NCBI GenBank assembly: GCA_016938035.1
Contig: JAFGVK010000025.1
Coordinates: 28,292 to 92,291, forward strand
Direction: 5' to 3'
DNA: 64,000 nucleotides
From: Deltaproteobacteria bacterium
GTDB lineage: Bacteria > Myxococcota_A > UBA796 > GCA-2862545
Positions 43,640 through 52,070 of the stretch are shown piece by piece. Under the pieces are notes generated by a model that had not been told where the DNA came from, did not search any database, and was given only the letters and a program-made list of their open reading frames with translations. The position numbers and the translations under genes were made by a program. Numbering within the stretch: position 1 is the stretch's first letter; every line of letters starts with the position of its first letter.

Positions 43640-44748
43640 GGACCACCCCGCAGATCAAGGCCGGTCCACAGCACGAGCCCGGTCCGGCGCAGGTGCGGGT
43701 CGTGGGCCATGTCCGAGTAGATGGCGAGGGGCATCACCGCGTCCAGCAGCGCCGGAGACTCGCGGTAGATGATCCTGGCCCCGGGCCCACCGAGGAGGCG
43801 GTCCCCCCAGAGCGCGAGCAGCGCGTCCACCTCGTCCTGGTACAGCCGGTGGCCCTCGGACTGTCGGGTGGGGACGGCGGGATCGCGCATCATCACGCAC
43901 TCGTCCCGGTCCATCCTCCACGCGGGTGAGGGCGCGGGCTGCTCCTGGTCGACCAGGCGTCCGCGCAGCAGGCTCACCGGGTCGCGGTCTACCGTGGCCC
44001 CGTGGACGAAGCCCGCGATCGCCCCTGGGGGGATGAGCGGCGCGAAGAACACGGCGTCGCCCTCCACCACCATCACGTCGTAGACCGGCCAGGGGGAGGT
44101 GTTGCGGAGGATCCAGTGGAGGTATCCTGGTGCCCAGGTGGGGCCCCGCTCCAGGGTGAGCGCGTCGGGCTCGGGGGTGACCCCCTCGTAGAAGAGGAAG
44201 CGCTCGGCGCTGTCGCCCTGGTGGAGCCACAGGGCCTGCGCGGGGCTCCGCAGGGTCGTCCGCACGTCGCCCGCGGCGAGTCGCGGCAGGTCCACCGCGG
44301 GGGAGGCCCCGCCCCGCAGCGACTCCCAGGCGAGCTGGGCGGTGGGATCTCCTGTGTCGGGCCTTCCCCCTGCCGCCAGGGTCGCGACCCACCGCTGGTG
44401 CTCCGCCCCCCGCCTCAGCACCTCGGCGGGGCTCCGGAGCACGTCCACCTGGGGGTACCATGCGGTGGCCTCGCCGCCGCCAAAGCCCACCTCAACCGCG
44501 ATGGGCACATCTCCGCTCCGGCCGTCGGGAGCGTACAGATAGAGGACCGGCAGCTCACGCAGCCCGTTGTCTGCGGGGAGATCACGCACCGGATCCGCTG
44601 GAGCGCGCTGGAGCGGCGGGCGCTGCTGGGCCCACGGGGGCGCAGGGTCCGCCGCGCTCCCGCGGAGCCGCACCCCCCACTCGTGGGCCTCCAGGGGGTA
44701 GGCGCACCAAGACTCCGCCAGGGCGAGGCCAGAGAGCAGCAGGATCAC
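43636..44748 (-). CDS. Secreted HEWG-type protein, paralogue A
   Basis: The 370-residue product begins at a GTG at 44748 that overlaps the HAD gene stop (GTGA); the longer open frame upstream runs through the HAD gene out of frame. A signal peptide (VILLLSGLALA) leads into 'YPLEAHEWGVRL', 'LPVLYLYAPD', 'IAVEVGFGGGEATAWYPQVD', 'AERFLFYEGVT' and 'ARIIYRESPALLDAVMPL'. These match paralogue B block by block, so the two arose by tandem duplication and then diverged. No catalytic motif is evident. Function unknown. Confidence 0.72.
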   Translation of the reverse strand: MILLLSGLALAESWCAYPLEAHEWGVRLRGSAADPAPPWAQQRPPLQRAPADPVRDLPADNGLRELPVLYLYAPDGRSGDVPIAVEVGFGGGEATAWYPQVDVLRSPAEVLRRGAEHQRWVATLAAGGRPDTGDPTAQLAWESLRGGASPAVDLPRLAAGDVRTTLRSPAQALWLHQGDSAERFLFYEGVTPEPDALTLERGPTWAPGYLHWILRNTSPWPVYDVMVVEGDAVFFAPLIPPGAIAGFVHGATVDRDPVSLLRGRLVDQEQPAPSPAWRMDRDECVMMRDPAVPTRQSEGHRLYQDEVDALLALWGDRLLGGPGARIIYRESPALLDAVMPLAIYSDMAHDPHLRRTGLVLWTGLDLRGGP

Positions 44749-45542
44749 GACGGGCGCCGCAGCGCGAGGACCCTGTCCACCGCCTCCGCGAAGCCGTGTC
44801 CGCCAGGGGCGCCGGTGATCCAGCGGGGGTGGTGGGACATCTCCGGCAGGAAGCGCGCCACGTTGGCGACGCCGACCGAGCGCGGGAAACGGGCGAACAG
44901 CGGCTCGTCGTTGGGCGAGTCGCCGAACCACAGCCACCGCTCTGGCGCCAGCGCCTCACCCCACAGGTCGAGCGAGAGCCGCTGGATCCCGGTCCATTTG
45001 TCGAAATCGCCGTACCAGCCGTTGACGTGAATCGAGGACACCTTGGCGGTGGCGCCGGCCCTTGCGAAGGCGGCGGCGATCCGCCCCACCGCGGGGGCTG
45101 GGAGCGCCGGCACGTCCTCACAGAAATCCACCGCCAGGTCCAGCTCGCGGTAGGGCTGGTCCGAGGCCAGGGCGGCGCCGGGCACCTCGGCGAGGAGCGT
45201 GGTGGCGAGGGCGCTCAGGCGGGCCCTGTTGGCGCTCCGCTCCGCAGCGGGCTGGAGGAACCTGCGCCTCAGCCGCCCGCCCTGCATGTAGAACCACAGC
45301 CCCCCGTTCTCGCCCACCACCCCGTCTACTGGCCACATCCGGGCGATGTGATCGACCCATCCCCCAGGGCGCCCGGTGACGGGAACCACCCGCAGTCCAG
45401 CCGCTTGGAGGCGCGCGAGGCACAGGAAGGCCGCTGGCACCAGCCGCCCCTCCCAGGTGAGGGTGTCGTCGATGTCGGTGACAACGCCGACCAGATCGTC
45501 GAGGTCGCCTGAACGGAGCTGCTGTAGCGGAAGCGGAGGCAT
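44745..45542 (-). CDS. HAD superfamily (class IIB) phosphatase
   Basis: The 265-residue protein has the HAD motifs: VVTDIDDTLTWEG with the nucleophile and acid Asp near residue 22-24, a VPVTGRPGG (motif II Thr) and GDSPNDEPLF (motif IV) near the C-terminus, plus a cap domain between. It resembles sucrose-phosphate and mannosyl-3-phosphoglycerate phosphatases, so a sugar phosphate is a plausible substrate. I chose the ATG at 45542 (MPPLPLQQ) since the upstream extension is Arg-rich and non-conserved in style; an ATG at 45569 is also possible. It heads an overlapping operon with the two HEWG paralogues. Confidence 0.82.
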   Translation of the reverse strand: MPPLPLQQLRSGDLDDLVGVVTDIDDTLTWEGRLVPAAFLCLARLQAAGLRVVPVTGRPGGWVDHIARMWPVDGVVGENGGLWFYMQGGRLRRRFLQPAAERSANRARLSALATTLLAEVPGAALASDQPYRELDLAVDFCEDVPALPAPAVGRIAAAFARAGATAKVSSIHVNGWYGDFDKWTGIQRLSLDLWGEALAPERWLWFGDSPNDEPLFARFPRSVGVANVARFLPEMSHHPRWITGAPGGHGFAEAVDRVLALRRPS

Positions 45543-45977
45543 GGCTCCTTGTACCACGGCCCGCCCCATCCGCGCCCCCACCTCGCAGTGGGAGCGAGAT
45601 CGCGTTACCCGCACCGGCCTGATCGCTGCCCCCGTGACGCGACCTGGGCGTCGCTGCGAGGCGCGTCGAGAGAACTGAGCGTGGGAGTTTACAGCCTCCC
45701 CTGGAGACACACCTCAACAACCGATGACCCTGCCTGACTCACCCACACGGCCCACACGGCCAGCAAAGATCCGCAAAGCGAGCGCACGCCCTGCGCTGGC
45801 CGCAGCGATCCGATCGGCTCTGGGGGCGTTTTTCGGTGAGGGAGAGGTTGAAATCTTTGCCCTTCTTCCCACCGTGGCCGCTCCCGTGCTACGTGTGCCG
45901 ACTCTAATCCCCCTGTGGGCATCTCTGTCTGCAGGTACCGGGGTCCCCCGATGATGGTTCCACGTTCTGGAGGAACA
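45543..45977. other. Divergent intergenic region ahead of the surface operon
   Basis: About 435 bases between the HAD gene (minus) and the barrel protein gene (plus). It has no convincing gene. It should hold promoters for both directions; locally AT-richer patches such as TTGAAATCTTTGCCC (about 45848-45862) occur but I cannot assign -35/-10 elements with confidence. Confidence 0.45.
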
Positions 45978-46982
45978 TTGAGACGCTTCCTCGCGACCAT
46001 GATGGTCCTCGCCCTAAGCGCCGACGCGTACGCCGGTGTCGGTGCGGTCAAGACCATGCGCCAGCCACTCCCCGCAAAAGAGGTGGAGCGGTCCCTCAAC
46101 ATGCCCAAGGGCTGGCTGGAGTTCGACTTCGGCGCCCAGCGCAAGATCGGTGTCGGCAGCTGGACCGCCGACGGAGAGAAGCATCTCTTCGACAGCACCC
46201 AGTGGACCTACGACACCGCCCGGTTGGACGTACGCTACGGCATGTCCAACAGGGTGGAGATCTGGTGGAGCGTCCCGTTCCACCAGGCGCGGCTCACCAA
46301 CGAGCTGCAGGGCACCGACACCAAAGACGCCTCGTTGGGCGACGCCTGGTTCGGGTACCGCCTGAACCTCTCGCGTCAGGACTCTCCCCTGAGCGATCTG
46401 GTGTTTGAGGCCGCCTACAAGGGCCCGATGGGCCAGGAGGCCCCCGGCACCTACCTCGGTGGTCCCCTGAACGTGTCGTCCTTTGTGTTCACCACCGGAA
46501 CCCCCGACGCCAAGCTGGGCTTCGCCGGCAAGCGGCAGTTCGGCCCCATCGCCCTGTCGGCCCACGCGGGGTACATGAAGCGGTTCTCCGGCGTGGTCCA
46601 GTACTTGGTCGAGCTGGACAACTACCAGTTCTCCGGGCGCATGAAGCCCGGCGACGTGATCTACGGTGACGTGGGCCTGCTGGGGCAGGTCGGGGTGTTC
46701 GCGGTGCAGGCCCAGCCTGAATTCCAGCAGCGCTTCGCCTCGCGCATCGGCACCACCGGGCCGGGCCTCAACCCCTCCTCCAACCTCTACGAGGTGGAGG
46801 GGTCCGACGGCCTGTCGATGGACCTGCGCCTGACGGGCACCGTGAACCTCACCCGTGGCGTGGATGTGTCCGTCATGGCGCTGCTGCCCATGATGGGGGA
46901 GGACCTCCAGTTCTTCCCGCTAGAGGACATCCACCCCACCTATGGCAACACCTACGGCGCCACGCTCGAGCTTCGTTACTAG
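45978..46982 (+). CDS. Outer-membrane beta-barrel protein
   Basis: I place the start at TTG 45978, directly after a GGAGGA ribosome site; it gives a clean signal peptide (residues 1-19, RRFLATMMVLALSADAYA). ATGs at 45951 and 45954 are alternatives without such a site. The 334-residue product has alternating strands and ends in TLELRY, an aromatic C-terminus of barrel proteins. 'WLEFDFGAQRKIGVGSW', 'RVEIWWSVPFHQ' and 'PDAKLGFAGKRQFG' read as strands. No family is recognised beyond this. It is first in a run with the protease-propeller-barrel protein and two lipoproteins. Confidence 0.72.
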   Translation: MRRFLATMMVLALSADAYAGVGAVKTMRQPLPAKEVERSLNMPKGWLEFDFGAQRKIGVGSWTADGEKHLFDSTQWTYDTARLDVRYGMSNRVEIWWSVPFHQARLTNELQGTDTKDASLGDAWFGYRLNLSRQDSPLSDLVFEAAYKGPMGQEAPGTYLGGPLNVSSFVFTTGTPDAKLGFAGKRQFGPIALSAHAGYMKRFSGVVQYLVELDNYQFSGRMKPGDVIYGDVGLLGQVGVFAVQAQPEFQQRFASRIGTTGPGLNPSSNLYEVEGSDGLSMDLRLTGTVNLTRGVDVSVMALLPMMGEDLQFFPLEDIHPTYGNTYGATLELRY

Positions 46983-46991
46983 GGAGAGTCG

Positions 46992-49900
46992 ATGAACCCC
47001 ACGTCCACACGCCGAGCACTGATGGGTCTCGGGCTCACGGCCCTAGTCTCGGGCCTCGCCCCGAGCGAGGCACAGGCCGGCTTCGTCTTCGAGTACAACT
47101 ACCCGGACCTCGACTGGTACACCATCGAGACCGACCACTTCTACGTCCACTACCCCGTGTCGAAGGTGGAAGAGGGCAACGACCACTACCTCAACGCCGA
47201 GTACTCCGCGCGCCGCGCGGCCGAGGCGTCCGAGGAGATGTTCGAGCCGGTCTGCTCCAACTTCAACTACTACCTCACCGAGAAGATCCACGTCGTGCTG
47301 GTGAACCAGACCGACTACCTCGAGGGCTTCACCGTGCCTCCCTGGGACTGGATCGTCATCTCGGCGAACCCCGGCTCCTACTTCTACCGTATGCGCGGCA
47401 GGATGGAGTGGTTCTCGGACGTGCTGGTGCACGAGTTCGGGCACGTCATCTCCCTCAAGCTCGACGCCTACAACGCCGAGGGCACCCAGGGCGTGCTGCT
47501 GAGCACCCTGTACCAGGACGGTATCCACGACACCGCGTCCGGGGCCGAGGTCTTCCTGGGGGGCGCCGAGCCCTTCTGGTGGACCGAGGGCGTCACCGAG
47601 TACTCCTCGGATGAGGCCGGCTACAACTGGTGGTCCAACTCCCGCGAGCAGAACATCCGGATGACCTTCCTGGATGAGCGCCTGCTCTCGTACGACGAGC
47701 TGATCATCGCCTTCGACAAGAACCAGTGGGGCGACGGCGAGCGTAACTATCAGCAGGGCTACTCGCTCAACGCCTACATCCGCGAGCGCTTCGGCGACAA
47801 GGCGACCTTCGAGATGGCCCGCAAGGGTGGTGAGAAGTGGCGCCCCAATTGGCACGTGGTGGTCGAAGAGGTCACCGGCGTCCGGATGGAGCAGATCTAC
47901 GACGACTGGAAGGCCTACAACTCGGCCCGCTACCAGGCAGAGTGGGACGAGGTCCGGGCAGAGGGTGAGGTGATCGGCCGGGAGATGACATCGTCAGTCG
48001 GCGACTGGGAGTACTCGGACCCCGACGGCAAGGACAAGTGGTACTCCAAGAAGCAGGAGGACCGCGAGACCGCGCGGGAGCGCACCGGCACCTGGTACTT
48101 CTACGCCAAGTACTCCCAGGACGGGAAGTGGTACGCCGAGAACGCGACGGGCGCCCTCAAGGTCTCCGAGCAGCCAGAGCGGCTGGTGGGCGCCCTGCAG
48201 GACGAGTTCGCCGGCAGCGAGGCGGCCGCGACCAAGCAGCGCAAGTCGGACATGTCGTTCTGGATCCCTAACGAGTTCGGGCACACCTACGATTTCGTCC
48301 CCGGTAAGGACGAGATCGTCTTCACCGGCAATGAGCACCTGATGGGCAGCCCCTACGTGTCTGGCGGACGCGTTGAGCTGGACGGCTACGAGTGGAAGGC
48401 GATCTACATCGCCGATCTCAGCCCCACCACCAAGGAGAAGCGCAAGGACCGCGGTGAGAAGGTCGCCTACGAGACCCTCAAGCCCAACAAGATCCTCGGC
48501 AAGCGCTGGGATCGCGATCGGTACACCATCGTCCCCAACACCCTGCGCGGCCACGACCCCGCGGTGAGCCCGGACGGCACCAAGATCGCCTTCCTCCAGT
48601 ACGAGGACGGCGCCGACAACCTCGCGATCATCAACTTCGATGGGACCGAGAAGACCCTGCTCACCGACTTCCGCAACTCCTTCGTGCAGAACATTGACTG
48701 GTCGCCCGATGGGACCCAGCTGGTGTTCTCGCTCTTCAAGGATCAGCGCCAGGACCTCTACATCATGAACGCCGATGGTACCGACATGCGGGCCATCAAC
48801 CGCGATCCGTGGGAGGACCAGGACGCTCACTGGGCTCAGGACGGGAACATCTACTTCTCCTCCGATCCCGACGGGAAGTTCAACATCTTCCGGTACGAGC
48901 CCGAGGCGAACAAGGTGGTGCAGATCACGAACGTGATCGGCGGGGCTCAGATCCCCAGCATCACCCCGGCGGGCGATCTGCTCTACACCTACTACACCGG
49001 CAACGGGTTCAAGGACTACGCGCTCCCCCAGGCCGAGTTCTTCGAGAAGGACGTGTCGAACCTGTTCGGGCTCGACGTGGACCAGACCGAGGTGCAGGAG
49101 TTCCTCGCCTACACGCAGGACCTGTCCAAGTACGAGGCGGTCACCACCCCGTACAACTTCGCGCGGGCGATCATGCCCCCCACCGCGGTGCCCATCATCA
49201 AGTTCGAGAACGACACCATGACCAACTTCGGGCTCACCCCCGGGTTCCAGGTGTTCACTCAGGACTACGTTGGCGACCACACCGCCTTCCTGGTTGGCCA
49301 GACCGGTGAGGACCCCCTCCTGCTGGGGTCGTACACCTACGCCGGCTGGTACCCCACGATTGACCTCATGGCCTACCACTACCAGGCGAAGTTCGACTAC
49401 GGCTACCTGATCGACGACGACAACGACCTCGAGACCACCGACGACCAGTCCGTGTACGAGGGCAAGCAGCACCAGTTCGTCAACATCGGGATGGTCGGGA
49501 TCAACTACCCCCTGAACGGCCGGGTCAACCTGGGCCTTTCCAGCCGCATCTACCAGTACGGCTTCAAGACCTCGTCGGACACGACCTTCCAGCCCTACAT
49601 GTACGGCACCGAGACCTCGCTCGACTTCACCTACAACACGGTGCGGGCCCGCTACGGTCACATGAACGCGCACGGCGGGCGCTACCTGCAGGCCTCCCTC
49701 GGGCACGGCTTCACCGACATGGTGTACGCCGGCTACAACGGGTTTGACTCGGACGACGGGCAGCTGTTGGACAAGTACCACTACAACCGCGCCCAGGTGA
49801 ACTGGACCGAGCACATCCCTCTGGGTGGCTTCGGGCTCGATGCGCTTGACTTTATGACGAAGCGTCCGCACACCTTCGAGTGGACCTTCCAGGCTGGCGC

Positions 49901-50516
49901 GATCGATCGCAACGTCCAGTACCAGGACGAGTTCCGCGCCGGCGGCGTGCACCCTGCCTACATGGGCACCGGGGCGATCCAGCCTAACAACCAGTTCTCC
50001 GGCTACCCGGCCTTCTCGCTCTCCGGCGAGACCATGCTGGTCGCGTCTGCGGGCTACCGCTTCCCCATCATCACCGACATCGATCGGCGGTGGGGCGCGT
50101 TCTACCTGTACGACATCCACGCGCAGGTCGGCGGCACGGCGGGTAACCTCTGGTCCTTCCGTCCCCCCGAGGAGGACGACACCAGCGCTTACTACTACGA
50201 CAACTACGGGCAGCGGGTCGCCTACGACCCCTCGTCGGTGCGGCGGGAGATCCCCTTCATCGACAAGGCCTACAAGAACAACAATTGGATGCTGTTCGAC
50301 ACCATGGCGGAGGTCCGGGTCTCTTCGGCTCTGATGACCGCCTCGTGGAGCTCGTTCTTCCGCGTCTCCTACGCGTTCAACGAGATCACCGGCATCCAGG
50401 ACCCCAACGGGGATGACATCAGCGAGACCACCGACACCGGCTTCGGCAACAGCCTCTCGGCTGAGACAGAGAAGCCCGGGCCTCGGTTCTACCTTGGCAT
50501 CGGCACGGGCTGGTAG
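46992..50516 (+). CDS. Zinc metalloprotease / TolB-like propeller / outer-membrane barrel fusion
   Basis: The 1174-residue protein has a twin-Arg-like start (TRRALMGLGLTALVSGLAP) and three modules. First a gluzincin-type peptidase: HEFGH at 147-151 (zinc His and catalytic Glu) and Glu199 in WWTEGVTEY as the likely third ligand. Then a TolB/PD40 beta-propeller (about 430-680) with blades such as 'SPDGTKIAFLQYED', 'WSPDGTQLVFSLF' and 'DLYIMNADGTDM'. Last, a C-terminal region (about 740-1174) rich in aromatic strands that ends in ...GW and looks like a beta-barrel. The propeller may hold substrate near the protease. Homologous architectures exist in Bacteroidetes and Myxococcota as uncharacterised proteins. 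It is translated right after the barrel gene (9 bp gap). Confidence 0.85.
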   Translation: MNPTSTRRALMGLGLTALVSGLAPSEAQAGFVFEYNYPDLDWYTIETDHFYVHYPVSKVEEGNDHYLNAEYSARRAAEASEEMFEPVCSNFNYYLTEKIHVVLVNQTDYLEGFTVPPWDWIVISANPGSYFYRMRGRMEWFSDVLVHEFGHVISLKLDAYNAEGTQGVLLSTLYQDGIHDTASGAEVFLGGAEPFWWTEGVTEYSSDEAGYNWWSNSREQNIRMTFLDERLLSYDELIIAFDKNQWGDGERNYQQGYSLNAYIRERFGDKATFEMARKGGEKWRPNWHVVVEEVTGVRMEQIYDDWKAYNSARYQAEWDEVRAEGEVIGREMTSSVGDWEYSDPDGKDKWYSKKQEDRETARERTGTWYFYAKYSQDGKWYAENATGALKVSEQPERLVGALQDEFAGSEAAATKQRKSDMSFWIPNEFGHTYDFVPGKDEIVFTGNEHLMGSPYVSGGRVELDGYEWKAIYIADLSPTTKEKRKDRGEKVAYETLKPNKILGKRWDRDRYTIVPNTLRGHDPAVSPDGTKIAFLQYEDGADNLAIINFDGTEKTLLTDFRNSFVQNIDWSPDGTQLVFSLFKDQRQDLYIMNADGTDMRAINRDPWEDQDAHWAQDGNIYFSSDPDGKFNIFRYEPEANKVVQITNVIGGAQIPSITPAGDLLYTYYTGNGFKDYALPQAEFFEKDVSNLFGLDVDQTEVQEFLAYTQDLSKYEAVTTPYNFARAIMPPTAVPIIKFENDTMTNFGLTPGFQVFTQDYVGDHTAFLVGQTGEDPLLLGSYTYAGWYPTIDLMAYHYQAKFDYGYLIDDDNDLETTDDQSVYEGKQHQFVNIGMVGINYPLNGRVNLGLSSRIYQYGFKTSSDTTFQPYMYGTETSLDFTYNTVRARYGHMNAHGGRYLQASLGHGFTDMVYAGYNGFDSDDGQLLDKYHYNRAQVNWTEHIPLGGFGLDALDFMTKRPHTFEWTFQAGAIDRNVQYQDEFRAGGVHPAYMGTGAIQPNNQFSGYPAFSLSGETMLVASAGYRFPIITDIDRRWGAFYLYDIHAQVGGTAGNLWSFRPPEEDDTSAYYYDNYGQRVAYDPSSVRREIPFIDKAYKNNNWMLFDTMAEVRVSSALMTASWSSFFRVSYAFNEITGIQDPNGDDISETTDTGFGNSLSAETEKPGPRFYLGIGTGW

Positions 50517-50525
50517 GAGGACGAT

Positions 50526-52058
50526 ATGGGAATTCGATTCGTACTTAGCGCGAGCGTCGCGCTCCTCCTCACCGGCTGTGGTCGAGACACCACGCAGGCT
50601 GAGGTCAAGATGGTCGGTGTGGGGATGAACCCCGAGTCGGTGGGGCCTGAGCCTGAGGCGGTGGGGGGGGTGGTCGAGTACAACCACGTCCGCTTCGCTG
50701 GCGGCGGGCTACCCCTCGGCTTCCTGGGCCTCGCGGCCTATGAGCCCGCGGGTCCGGCCCTGATCGGCTTCGCTCCGCCGTATGACGCGGTCATGGGCTT
50801 CTCTTATGTCTTCGACCGGAAGCTGAGGGTCTCGCACATGTCCTCGGTGGCGCCCATGGGCCCCGCTGCGGTGGACACCTGCTTCACCCTGGTGGAGCCC
50901 TCCGGGCCGATCGGCTCCTTCACCACCGTCGACGTGGGCGACTGGATGAGCTTCAAGACCGAGGACGGGCGCGGGCTCAGCATGACCCGCATGCCCACGG
51001 ACTATCCGCCTGATCCCCAGGGGATGTTCGTCTACTACTTCGGTGTTGAGTCCTATATGCCCGAGACCAAGTACCACCTGGTCCCGGACGAGACCAACCC
51101 CGACGACCCCCGCGCGATGAAGCAGGCGGTGTGGCGGGGGCAGAACTACCCCTTCGGCGAGAAGGTCACCTGGTCCTTCCCGGGCGGCTTCTCGAACTTC
51201 GAGGAGCCGGTGGGGTCCATCCCGCTGCCGTCCCACGCGATCGAGGAGCCGGTGGCTCAGCTCCCGCAGGAGATCGGCGGGGTGATGATGCAGTGGACCG
51301 GCGCTCGCTACGACGGCAACGGCAACGTCATCGACACCGGCCCCCAGAGCCGCTGCTTCGAGTTCGCGGACCGCGACGCCGGAGTGGAAGACGACGGGGT
51401 GCCCCTCGCCCTCACGGACTGCGACACCCCCGCCCCCGGCCCCCGCACCGCGTCGGAGTACGACTCCTTCGAGGGTCAGATCTACACCGCGCCCTGGGAC
51501 ACAGAGGACGGCCTCACCCTCAGGTGGACCCCGAAGGCCGACAACACCGACACGGTCAACGTGATGGTGCGGTTCCTCAGCCCCATCGACCGCGAGGATC
51601 CGGGCCTGTCCAAGGCCGTGATGACCTACGGCGATGGCGAGACCCGTCCCGCCACCGCCTGTGAGGGCGACGAGGCGGAGTGGGCCTTCGACTACGACGC
51701 CTACGGGGCCAAGGACGAGAACGGCGCGCTCATCCTCGATGAGAACGGCGAGCCCCAGCTCCACGCGGGGATGCAGGGCGACCCCAACAGCCGCATGGCT
51801 GAGGTGGTCTGTACCCTCGCCGACGATGGCGAGTTCAACTTGAACGCCGACATGTTCGCCGAGGCGCTCCAGTACGTTGACGGCCGGCAGGTCGACCCGG
51901 GGGGAGTGATCTTCTTCTTCTCCCGCACCCAGAGCACCCACGTCGTCATCCCCGACGCCAAGGATCAGTACAACCAGCGGCACGAGATCAGTCCCGTGTC
52001 CATCCAGGCGAGCGCGAGTCGGATCGGGCGCTTCCACTGGAACCCGGCTCAGGACTAG
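50526..52058 (+). CDS. Large lipoprotein of unknown function
   Basis: A 510-residue protein with a lipoprotein signal (SASVALLLTGC, Cys at 19). The rest is beta-rich with many Pro, Gly and Asp and no domain that I recognise. It lies 9 bp after the protease-propeller-barrel gene and 12 bp before the IPT/MopE-repeat lipoprotein gene, so it is probably made with them and may form part of the same cell-surface assembly. GGAGGA precedes the ATG. Confidence 0.75.
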   Translation: MGIRFVLSASVALLLTGCGRDTTQAEVKMVGVGMNPESVGPEPEAVGGVVEYNHVRFAGGGLPLGFLGLAAYEPAGPALIGFAPPYDAVMGFSYVFDRKLRVSHMSSVAPMGPAAVDTCFTLVEPSGPIGSFTTVDVGDWMSFKTEDGRGLSMTRMPTDYPPDPQGMFVYYFGVESYMPETKYHLVPDETNPDDPRAMKQAVWRGQNYPFGEKVTWSFPGGFSNFEEPVGSIPLPSHAIEEPVAQLPQEIGGVMMQWTGARYDGNGNVIDTGPQSRCFEFADRDAGVEDDGVPLALTDCDTPAPGPRTASEYDSFEGQIYTAPWDTEDGLTLRWTPKADNTDTVNVMVRFLSPIDREDPGLSKAVMTYGDGETRPATACEGDEAEWAFDYDAYGAKDENGALILDENGEPQLHAGMQGDPNSRMAEVVCTLADDGEFNLNADMFAEALQYVDGRQVDPGGVIFFFSRTQSTHVVIPDAKDQYNQRHEISPVSIQASASRIGRFHWNPAQD

Positions 52059-52070
52059 GAGGAGACCACG

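Noticed and set aside
45724..45954. 76-codon frame in the divergent region
   Set aside because: No ribosome site or recognisable motif, and it runs into the barrel gene signal region.
47994..50687. 897-codon antisense frame under the protease-propeller-barrel gene
   Set aside because: Val/Glu/Leu-rich shadow translation; the plus frame holds HEFGH and propeller blades.
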